IMG/VR virus record: IMGVR_UViG_3300032006_000031
Location: 1-37,842 of that record
Origin: a virus
Length of the DNA: 37,842 bases
Reading direction: 5' to 3' (one strand)
In this document: positions 30,962-37,842 of the stretch, in pieces
Numbering within the stretch: the stretch's first letter is position 1
How the letters are laid out: every line of letters starts with the position of its first letter
Notes under the pieces: model-generated
Seen by the model: only the letters and a program-made list of their open reading frames with translations
Told to the model about the DNA's origin: nothing
Databases searched by the model: none
Translations under genes and position numbers: made by a program

Positions 30962-30990
30962 GATATTAAATCCCTTTTGGTTTCATAGGA

Positions 30991-32442
30991 TTAAATACCT
31001 TTAAATAATACAAAGTTATTAGCAGCTTGAGTTACAAGACATCTTTCTGAAAGGAAGTTGACTTCCATTGCATCAAGATTAGAAGTGTAAGCACCTCCAG
31101 CTGATCCAGTTAACCAAGACTTCATACGTCTGTCTTCTGTTTGAGAAGCTCTATATCTAACGTGTAAGAATGGTCGTCTGATATTTGTACCTAAAATTTG
31201 ATCGTAAACAGTAGAAGTACCAGCTGGTATCAATACACCTTCGATGGATTGAATTCCAGTAACAGCACCTCTTGTAGACGCATCATTTAAATATTTCCAG
31301 TCAGTCTTATAGAAATCATAAGATCCTCTTCTGAAACCGCTAAATCCAAGATTTAAAGCCATTTCTTCAGAATTTTCAAATAATCCATAAGCTGTACCTC
31401 CTTGAGCACCATAAGATACATTAGCAAGCATGTTATCAAATTCTAATGCTGTTGATCTTTGTAAGAACAACATATTTTCTTCAATAGCTCCTTGAGTATC
31501 TAAGTTTTTAAGTATCTGATCAAAATCATCTATACCAGATGCTCCAGCAAATCCAACTTCTACGTTACCTCTTGATGAGATAGCAGCAAAAAGACCTTCA
31601 GTACCTTTGAATCCTGATGCAGCAGCGTTATTTCCAGCTGATGCAGCAGCAATTTCACCTTCAACGCATACCATTTCTAGATAATCTTCAAATCTTAATC
31701 TTGTTTCAGATTCAGCTTTTAAATACCATAAATATCCAGTAGTTCCATCTTCGGTTGCAACTTCAACCCAACCAATTTGAGCCATATCAGAACCATTTAT
31801 TGTGTAAACATTTCTGATGATGATTGGTGAATTATTATATTGCTGGAAAGCAGGAGTAATAGTTACTTGTGGTTGTACAGTATTGTTTAAAGCTAAAGCT
31901 CCAGCACCTGCATTAGATGTTGATGCGCCTTTAACAAATTCTGAACCATAAACAAATATTTTTACTGAAGTACCTAAACCACTTAAATCTGTAGTTAAAT
32001 AAGGAGCAACAGTTACAGCACCACTTGTAGTGTTAGAAGCTACTACAACACATTTTGCTTCATTGCCACTATCATCTAAAACTACAATAGTTTGACCTGG
32101 AGATATTACATTTCTTGTAACACCAGGAGATGTAGCAGCGGGTACTGTAATGATAGACGGGTTAGCTTGATCGTTAACACAGTTATCATATGCTATATGT
32201 AATCTATTTTGCTCTGACCAAACAACTTGGTCTGAAGTCAGAGGCATTTCAGCACCTACCATACGTAAAAAACCTGATAGAGTTCTATTTCCATATCTCT
32301 CTACTTCTTGTTCATAAATTTCTGGTAGATATTGCTGAGCAAAATCATTTGTCCCATCTGTAAAAGATAGGTAATTACTGGCTAATAGCTGCTGATTAGG
32401 AGCAGGAACTATTGCGCCAAATTGTGGAGTTAATACACCCAT
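30991..32442 (-). CDS. Major capsid protein
   Basis: A 483-residue protein in the position of the major capsid protein, after portal and scaffold. It has a helical N-terminus (Y-L-P-E-I-Y-E-Q-E-V-E-R-Y-G-N-R-T), an Ala/Gly/Thr-rich beta region, and a C-terminal part with R-R-P-F-L-H-V-R-Y-R-A-S-Q, R-R-M-K-S-W-L-T-G-S-A-G-G and F-L-S-E-R-C-L-V-T-Q-A-A-N-N-F. The last block is like the C-terminal strands of HK97-fold capsids from Bacteroidetes phages, including (as I recall) crAss-like ones. GC content is somewhat higher than in neighbouring genes, as expected for a highly expressed gene. A strong hairpin follows. The capsid call is well supported by order; fold is inferred. Confidence 0.8.
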   Translation of the reverse strand: MGVLTPQFGAIVPAPNQQLLASNYLSFTDGTNDFAQQYLPEIYEQEVERYGNRTLSGFLRMVGAEMPLTSDQVVWSEQNRLHIAYDNCVNDQANPSIITVPAATSPGVTRNVISPGQTIVVLDDSGNEAKCVVVASNTTSGAVTVAPYLTTDLSGLGTSVKIFVYGSEFVKGASTSNAGAGALALNNTVQPQVTITPAFQQYNNSPIIIRNVYTINGSDMAQIGWVEVATEDGTTGYLWYLKAESETRLRFEDYLEMVCVEGEIAAASAGNNAAASGFKGTEGLFAAISSRGNVEVGFAGASGIDDFDQILKNLDTQGAIEENMLFLQRSTALEFDNMLANVSYGAQGGTAYGLFENSEEMALNLGFSGFRRGSYDFYKTDWKYLNDASTRGAVTGIQSIEGVLIPAGTSTVYDQILGTNIRRPFLHVRYRASQTEDRRMKSWLTGSAGGAYTSNLDAMEVNFLSERCLVTQAANNFVLFKGI

Positions 32443-32460
32443 AATTGATAATTATTTATT

Positions 32461-33756
32461 TTAATTAAACGTTTTCTTTTTTATTCTTAATTTTGAAGAA
32501 TCAAGCCCACTAATTGCTTTTACTTTTAATCCACCTACAAATATTTCCCCTGAAGCAGTTTTACGTGGTTCAGTACTAATATTTTTAGATTTTGCTAATT
32601 GATCTTTAATTGCATCAGTTTTACCTTGCTCATAAAAATGATTAGCTATTGTATCAACATTTTGCGCTGCATATAAAGCTTTATGATAACCTTGTGTATC
32701 TTGTATTTCTCCTTCTTTATTAAGAAACTTCTTAATAAAATTGGATATATCACTTTGATTATCAGCAACAGTTGAAGGATCTTTTACTCCATATCTAAAT
32801 TTTTTATCTCCTAATTTAAAATCAAAACCTTTGAAATCTTCGTTAAAAAGTGTTTTAGTTTTAGATATAAATCTTTCGTGTTTAGCTTGATTTGCTGCTT
32901 GGTCTTCGGTATAGCGATTGAAAAAGTCCATTGCCTTTTGTTGTTCTTGTGTAACTCCCGGTCTCAACTTGATCTCGGCATAATATTTACTTTTAAGATC
33001 TTCTAAAAAGTTTTTGGCTTTAGCTATCTCTTCTTTGTAAGCGAGTTTTTTCTTTTTAATATCTCGCTCCTCATCCACCTCTTCGTCATAGCTGAAAGAA
33101 TCTTCAATTATAAAATTTCTTTCTTCAGCATTCAAATGAGGCTTAGCTTGTTTGTAATATTCATGTAATAATGCTTCATTATTTATTTTGCTATAATCAG
33201 CATTTAATCTAGCATAATCTTCAACAGTACCACCTGTTTCTTCCATGAATTTTACTAAATTTTCTATATTTTCAGGAAGTTTTTGTGTTTCTCCTTCCTG
33301 TTGTATTTCTTCTTGTTTCTGTGAGGCAATGGTAGTTTCAGTGCTTCCATCCATTCCTGTCTCGTTAGTGTTATCTTCTTCATCTGTAATTTCTTGCAAT
33401 GGTGATTCTGACTGTGTTTCTACTTTTTCTTCTTGAGATTCAGAAACTTCATTGGACTTTGATACCGATTCGTCCACCTTAGCGCTATCTCCGGTTTGTT
33501 CGCCCACAGCCACTTCCTTTGTTTCTCCGACTTGAATGGCATCTTGTTCTTCTTTTTTAGGTTTACTTAAATCTACTTTAACTAAATCAGGTACTAATTT
33601 GTCATCACCTAATTGTTTAGGTCTAGTTACTTTTTTTATTTTAAAACTACCTTCTTCTTTAGTAGGTTTTTCTTTAGTAGCCTCAACTGTTTCTTTAGCT
33701 TCTTCTACTTTTTCTAATACTTTTTCTTTTATTGTTTCTTCTGTTTTTTTTGACAT
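32461..33756 (-). CDS. Putative scaffolding protein
   Basis: A 431-residue, very charged, low-complexity helical protein. The first 160 residues are Lys/Glu/Thr/Ser/Gln-rich and probably disordered (E-T-I-K-E-K-V-L-E-K-V-E-E-A-K). The rest contains long helices (about 190-330) and a basic C-terminus (K-L-R-I-K-K-K-T-F-N). A disordered acidic N-terminus, central coiled coil and basic C-terminal hook is the classic phage scaffold layout, and it lies directly between portal and capsid genes. No motif proves it; the assignment rests on composition and order. Confidence 0.72.
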   Translation of the reverse strand: MSKKTEETIKEKVLEKVEEAKETVEATKEKPTKEEGSFKIKKVTRPKQLGDDKLVPDLVKVDLSKPKKEEQDAIQVGETKEVAVGEQTGDSAKVDESVSKSNEVSESQEEKVETQSESPLQEITDEEDNTNETGMDGSTETTIASQKQEEIQQEGETQKLPENIENLVKFMEETGGTVEDYARLNADYSKINNEALLHEYYKQAKPHLNAEERNFIIEDSFSYDEEVDEERDIKKKKLAYKEEIAKAKNFLEDLKSKYYAEIKLRPGVTQEQQKAMDFFNRYTEDQAANQAKHERFISKTKTLFNEDFKGFDFKLGDKKFRYGVKDPSTVADNQSDISNFIKKFLNKEGEIQDTQGYHKALYAAQNVDTIANHFYEQGKTDAIKDQLAKSKNISTEPRKTASGEIFVGGLKVKAISGLDSSKLRIKKKTFN

Positions 33757-33784
33757 AATATAATAATATAAAATTAATTAATTT

Positions 33785-36196
33785 TTAAGATGGACTAAAT
33801 TGCTCAAGTCCAAAACCATCTAAATTATCATTACCAGCAGATTCAAAATCTTTAGGTAATAAATCATTTTGTCTTTGGTCTATAAGTTCACTTTGTTGTG
33901 TGCCCTGTATTTTTACTCTTTGATCTTTACGATCTTCTATTGCCGCTTCTTTTTGTTGTTGTACTTGACCTTGTAATCTAGCTAATTCCATGTCATAATT
34001 AAACTCTTCGGCCATTAATTGTTTTTTAATCTCCGCTTCTCTTTCCATTTTAGCAATTTCAAACTGAGATTTTGCTTGTTCAATTTGAATTTCAGTTTCT
34101 GCTAATGCTTGATTTTTTTGTACTTCTGCTAACGCTGCTTTTTCGGCTGACTCAGCGTTTGCAGCAGCTTGTGCTTCAATATTTTCTAATTGTTGCGCTC
34201 TATCAAGTTCTTGTTTTTTCTTTTGTCTTGCTTTTAAACTTTGATTAGCAAGTTTTATATTTCTAATTTCTCTTAAATCAATAGCATCTTCAAGACTAAT
34301 ATTTTGTTGTTGAAGTGCCATTTGTATATTTTGTTCTAAATTAACTTTTTCTTCTTCTTCAGGTTCTAATTCTAAAAATATACCAAAATCATGTAAACTT
34401 AATTTTTTAATTTCATTAAGAGTATGAGTATTAAATGTATTGATACTTGTCATTAAACTTTGTTGAGTTAATGGAAATTGCAACATATCTGAAACTCTTA
34501 AACTAATATTTTCACAAACCCTTACGGTTAAATACATTAAAGATTGTAATATATGTTTTGTAGCTGTATTAGAGTTAGCGGCTGCTAATTTTTGTAAGCC
34601 CACTAATGAATCTTTTGCAGGTGTACTACCATCTCTTGCTTCATTTAATCCAGTGACATCTCTTATCATTTGTAAATAATATTGATAAGTTTGAATCATA
34701 GATTGAATCTTACCCATACCATTTGAAGTTTGTAATTCTTGTACTGGTACTTTTCCTCTATTTAATTCACCATCTTGTGTTAGAGATCTACCTACAATAC
34801 TACCAGTTTGAAAATACATATTCAATGCTTCTGCTGGGTTATAATTTGTACCATTACCTAAATCAACTTCTGCTAAACCATCAACATCTAAATACACACC
34901 ATCTGGTACCATTTTAGACAATACTTGTTGAAGTTTTAAATGCGTTAATTGAATCATATCAGCAAATCCAATAGTTTTTTCAACTATAGAATTAATACGA
35001 CCTTGATACATACGAGGCGATGTAATAACATAATTCATGTTAACTTTAGTAGTATCACTGTAAGGTCTAGTCATATTTTCACTTAATTCCCATTTAAGTA
35101 AATTACCACCTAAACCTAGTACTTTTGCCCCACAATATAATACTTCTATTGATCTTGAAGCTCTTTCAAAATTATCATTTGGTGGAGGATTAAAAGTATC
35201 TGGTTTTTCTAATGTTTTTTCTAATCCTTGTTCAGTTTGTTTTATTTTAAAAACTTGATCTTGATATGTTTTATATTCAAAATATAATACTTGAACTTGA
35301 TCTTGTGTTTCTTGTCCCCACCAAGTATTCTCTACATAAGAATTTCTGCCAGGATATTTTTGTATTTCTTCTAACTCACTATCAGTTAACCAAGGAAATT
35401 GTCTTTTAAGTTCTGATAATGACATATTTTTTACTTCTCCTACGTAATATATATCTTCAAAATTAGGATCATCTGTATATGAATAAACTATATTAGCAGG
35501 GTTTACATAATCAACAGTTATACCTTCTGATAAATTAAAATCAGTTTTAACACAACCCATTCCTAAAACAGTTAAATCATAAGCTAACCTTTTTTTAGTT
35601 TGATCATATTTATTATAATCTAAAATATTATTAATTGCTTCTTCTTCTGCAATTTCTATACTTTGTTTATAATTAAGTTGCATGTAAAGATCTAACTCAT
35701 TTTCATCTTCAGGTAATGATTCTGGATCAGCTGATGAATAAAAATTTTTTCCAGTTAATTGATTTAATTGTTCTATTTCAGCTCTGTTTTGAATATCTCT
35801 TAAAGCATTAGATGCATAATTAGTTCTTTGTTTAGTTGCAAAAGGATCTGTTGCATAAGATTTTATTTCATAACCTTTGTCAGTCATTCCATTTACTACT
35901 ATATCTACAAATTTTGATAAAATTGGAACAGGTTTCCAATCTAAATTAAGATAAGATAAATCTCCGTTTATAGCTAATTCGTCTTTATATTTTTGCACAG
36001 GTTGTTCTCCTCTAGCGTATAATCTTAATCTATTAAAATTTTGAAAGTTACTTATAAAACGGTTTTGTCCGCTGGAGTTTCTAAACCATTCATGCTCAAT
36101 AGCTTGAGCTACTTGTAGTCCATACTCTCTAGATTTTTTCTCTTCTTCAGGTACCACCTGATCAGGGAAAGAACTATTATAGTTAATCTTAACCAT
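33785..36196 (-). CDS. Portal protein with long coiled-coil C-terminus
   Basis: An 803-residue portal, the dodecameric ring through which DNA is packaged and ejected. Portal-like features are L-R-L-Y-A-R-G-E-Q (about 52-60), D-W-K-P-V-P-I-L-S-K-F-V-D-I-V-V-N-G-M (85-103), a mid-region with T-V-L-G-M-G-C-V-K-T-D, and helices with V-T-G-L-N-E-A-R-D-G-S. The last 170 residues are a Gln/Ala/Glu-rich coiled coil (A-L-A-E-V-Q-K-N-Q-A-L-A-E), which likely builds a barrel or crown inside the head. It begins immediately after the terminase stop (TAG-ATG), so the two are probably coupled. The length is typical of podovirus portals with a barrel. Confidence 0.85.
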   Translation of the reverse strand: MVKINYNSSFPDQVVPEEEKKSREYGLQVAQAIEHEWFRNSSGQNRFISNFQNFNRLRLYARGEQPVQKYKDELAINGDLSYLNLDWKPVPILSKFVDIVVNGMTDKGYEIKSYATDPFATKQRTNYASNALRDIQNRAEIEQLNQLTGKNFYSSADPESLPEDENELDLYMQLNYKQSIEIAEEEAINNILDYNKYDQTKKRLAYDLTVLGMGCVKTDFNLSEGITVDYVNPANIVYSYTDDPNFEDIYYVGEVKNMSLSELKRQFPWLTDSELEEIQKYPGRNSYVENTWWGQETQDQVQVLYFEYKTYQDQVFKIKQTEQGLEKTLEKPDTFNPPPNDNFERASRSIEVLYCGAKVLGLGGNLLKWELSENMTRPYSDTTKVNMNYVITSPRMYQGRINSIVEKTIGFADMIQLTHLKLQQVLSKMVPDGVYLDVDGLAEVDLGNGTNYNPAEALNMYFQTGSIVGRSLTQDGELNRGKVPVQELQTSNGMGKIQSMIQTYQYYLQMIRDVTGLNEARDGSTPAKDSLVGLQKLAAANSNTATKHILQSLMYLTVRVCENISLRVSDMLQFPLTQQSLMTSINTFNTHTLNEIKKLSLHDFGIFLELEPEEEEKVNLEQNIQMALQQQNISLEDAIDLREIRNIKLANQSLKARQKKKQELDRAQQLENIEAQAAANAESAEKAALAEVQKNQALAETEIQIEQAKSQFEIAKMEREAEIKKQLMAEEFNYDMELARLQGQVQQQKEAAIEDRKDQRVKIQGTQQSELIDQRQNDLLPKDFESAGNDNLDGFGLEQFSPS

Positions 36197-37842
36197 CTAA
36201 TTTAGTATTTTTGAATTTACTCCTTTATTATCGTATTTTTTAAAACCTAAAGGCACAGTTGTTAATTTTCTTTCCGCCACTGGTCTATATCTATTTTTAT
36301 TACACGCCATTATTGCTAAACCAGAGCTTATAGATGCATCATGTAATGTTCTGTTGTTAATATTAAATTTTGCCCAATCTTCTAAGGTTCTTTGAAAATA
36401 TAAATCTCCGTAATTCTCGCCGTTATATCCTATAAAATTTTCTATATAATCTTCTATAGCAGCAGCATGAGCTTGTTTTATATCTTCACTCGAATTAGGT
36501 ATACCCCCTATTTCTCTTTCTGCTACAGATAATTTATTATAAATTTTATCAGGTCGGTTCATAGAATAACCTCTATAACCTCTTCGTTTTAAATAATATA
36601 ATAATCGTGGTTTATTATTTTCTGCAAGTAATGGCATTCCATAAAAAACTAAAGCCATTAAAACATCTTCAAAAAATATTTCTGCAGTTTGTGGTCTAGC
36701 TATATATTCTAAAAAAAATGTGTTAGGAGGAACGTCCTCCATAGTGAATTTAGTTAAACCATGTAAAGATCCTTTAGAACCTCTACCATCTACGGTTCCG
36801 GAAATATCGTAAGGATCGCAACCAAAAGCACCACAATCACTGTTGCCAGGATATCGTATTCCATTTTTAATATTATGTCTATTTTGTAAATGAACTGGTG
36901 GAATCCATGATATAAAAAATCTTCCGTTATTATTAGGAACGAACAATACTCTACTATCTTTTATTCCATTTTCCCATTGAAAATTTCCTTGGGTAATTAT
37001 ATTGGTATTTTTTAAATCTTCATTATAATCTATTTGCTCATAGATTTTTGTTAAATTAAATAAAGACTGTTTAGCCTCATCTCTAAAAGCATGTTTTTCA
37101 GTTCTTGGAAATTGTCTATAAAATTCATTTAAACTATCTTGATCTTCTTTTAAACCTTCGACTTCGTTTTCCCAGTGGGAAATAACTCCGATGTTAATTT
37201 CGGATCCATCAATGCTTTTGACGGCTTTTTTTGGAGTTTCGAATACAGGTACCCCATGAGTATCAATGTATCCTTCGTAGTTCCACTCCATAGGTATGAA
37301 CAAACTATATAATCCTGAATTAGTCTGTCCGTTGCGGTTTCTTTTTGTAACATCTGAAGCATCATATAGTTTTTTAAAATTACTACCTCCTTTATCTAAA
37401 GCATTAGAGGTAGATCCCATCAGACATTTTCCAACTATTCTACTACCTAATCTTAACGTTGTTTTCGTGACCCTCCAGTTGTTGAGGATATTATCGGGCC
37501 TCTCCCATTTCCCCGATTCATCGTGCGCGAGGAGTTGGAGTTTCTCCCCATCATAGGAGTTGTCACCGGTATTCTTCCAATCGATGGTTGTGTCCAAGCC
37601 CTGGAGTTCCTCTTCAATGGTTGTGTGATTTTCCAGTTTTTTTCTGGTAAGTTTCGAGGCAGGGACTCTATATGCGAGCTCGGTCTTGGGGCGGTCCATA
37701 CCGTCCTGGATTGGTTTGAAAAAGAAGGGATAGTTAACTGATATTGGTACCACTTTGTCAGTAAACATCTTTTTCGCATCAGCTCCAGTTTTAGATAATA
37801 TTCCATATCGTGAATCTGAGGATATAGTGGCCTGGTGTACCA
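36197..37842 (-). CDS. terL: Terminase large subunit, N-terminus beyond window edge
   Basis: The motor ATPase/nuclease of DNA packaging. The visible part is at least 547 codons: the ATG at 37768 is internal, because the frame continues 24 codons upstream without a stop (S-D-S-R-Y-G-I-L-S-K-T-G) to the edge. Numbering from that Met, Walker B plus catalytic Glu is L-L-A-H-D-E-S (79-85), followed by a likely coupling motif G-S-T-S-N (118-122). The RNase H-like nuclease domain has G-C-D-P-Y-D at about 315 and A-E-N-N-K-P-R-L-L-Y-Y-L-K-R-R-G-Y near 380. Walker A must lie outside the window. About 300 bases at 37441-37740 are markedly GC-richer than the rest of the gene. Confidence 0.9.
   Translation of the reverse strand, partial: VHQATISSDSRYGILSKTGADAKKMFTDKVVPISVNYPFFFKPIQDGMDRPKTELAYRVPASKLTRKKLENHTTIEEELQGLDTTIDWKNTGDNSYDGEKLQLLAHDESGKWERPDNILNNWRVTKTTLRLGSRIVGKCLMGSTSNALDKGGSNFKKLYDASDVTKRNRNGQTNSGLYSLFIPMEWNYEGYIDTHGVPVFETPKKAVKSIDGSEINIGVISHWENEVEGLKEDQDSLNEFYRQFPRTEKHAFRDEAKQSLFNLTKIYEQIDYNEDLKNTNIITQGNFQWENGIKDSRVLFVPNNNGRFFISWIPPVHLQNRHNIKNGIRYPGNSDCGAFGCDPYDISGTVDGRGSKGSLHGLTKFTMEDVPPNTFFLEYIARPQTAEIFFEDVLMALVFYGMPLLAENNKPRLLYYLKRRGYRGYSMNRPDKIYNKLSVAEREIGGIPNSSEDIKQAHAAAIEDYIENFIGYNGENYGDLYFQRTLEDWAKFNINNRTLHDASISSGLAIMACNKNRYRPVAERKLTTVPLGFKKYDNKGVNSKILN
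37441..37740. other. GC-rich island inside the terminase gene
   Basis: Counted by hand in 60-base lines, GC is about 43, 53, 50, 42 and 50% (about 48% overall), against roughly 25-37% in adjoining or sample lines. Reading frame is intact and the codons switch to G/C-ending forms (CTC, ACC, GAC, GAG). It covers the ATPase region around Walker B. Confidence 0.75.

Noticed and set aside
30967-30987. Six-residue mini-ORF (M-K-P-K-G-I) after the capsid gene, or a frameshift extension of the capsid C-terminus
   Set aside because: A seven-codon frame is expected by chance. The extension would need a +1 shift without a canonical slippery site; the nearby hairpin is better read as a terminator.
37150-37806. 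Several alternative ORFs on both strands at the right edge
   Set aside because: They are by-products of the GC-rich segment of terL, which has fewer stop codons in other frames; the terminase frame carries the recognisable motifs.
1-37842. Circular or complete genome
   Set aside because: The terminase frame is open at the right edge on the minus strand. If the ends were joined, its N-terminus would have to overlap the plus-strand ERF gene, which is implausible. No terminal repeat is seen.

Overview
The window is one side of a tailed double-stranded DNA phage genome. It is AT-rich (I judge roughly 30% GC by eye), almost entirely coding, and shows no bacterial housekeeping genes, tRNAs, CRISPR or insertion sequences. 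The structural set (large terminase, portal, scaffold, capsid, tail adaptors, nozzle-like proteins, T7-type internal virion proteins) fits a short-tailed, podovirus-like particle. Most genes lack a Shine-Dalgarno sequence and start in A/T-rich DNA or by overlap with the previous stop. With the low GC and a lipoprotein of the S-C lipobox style, this fits a phage of marine Bacteroidetes/Flavobacteria. The host is inferred, not proven. A distant link to crAss-like phages is possible but I cannot establish it.

Left arm (1-9953, + strand) is the DNA-metabolism operon. It begins with a recombination/replication set: ERF-type annealing protein, RecE/DUF3799-type exonuclease, a small protein with an SSB-like acidic tip, and a T7 gp4-type primase-helicase. 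A nucleotide and processing set follows: a thymidylate-synthase-family enzyme with hydroxymethylase-like residues, a GIY-YIG-like/MazG fusion, a second small MazG-like protein and a T7 endonuclease I-type resolvase. After several small proteins and a lipoprotein come class I ribonucleotide reductase nrdB and nrdA, separated by three small genes. The genes are close or overlapping, so they are probably co-transcribed.

The short gap at 9954-10034 separates convergent operons and holds two hairpins, one oriented to stop each operon.

Right arm (10035-37842, - strand) is the lysis and virion operon; in its transcription order it runs from the right edge leftward: large terminase (cut by the window edge), portal, scaffold, major capsid protein, a capsid-linked protein, two tail adaptor-like proteins, an 1850-aa and a 490-aa nozzle/tail protein, a small membrane protein, a secreted thioredoxin-like protein, a cupin, three internal virion (ejection) proteins including a 2122-aa metalloprotease-containing polyvalent protein, then a two-TM membrane protein, a 25-aa cationic peptide and an M15 peptidase endolysin. 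Hairpin terminators lie after the capsid gene and after the following gene, so they may set capsid expression apart from tail expression.

No DNA polymerase, small terminase subunit or integrase is visible. The terminase frame stays open to the right edge, so the genome is incomplete here. The points most worth following up are the substrate of the TS-family enzyme, the 25-aa peptide in the lysis cassette, the polyvalent ejection protein, the apparently split nozzle, and a sharp GC-rich island inside the terminase gene.
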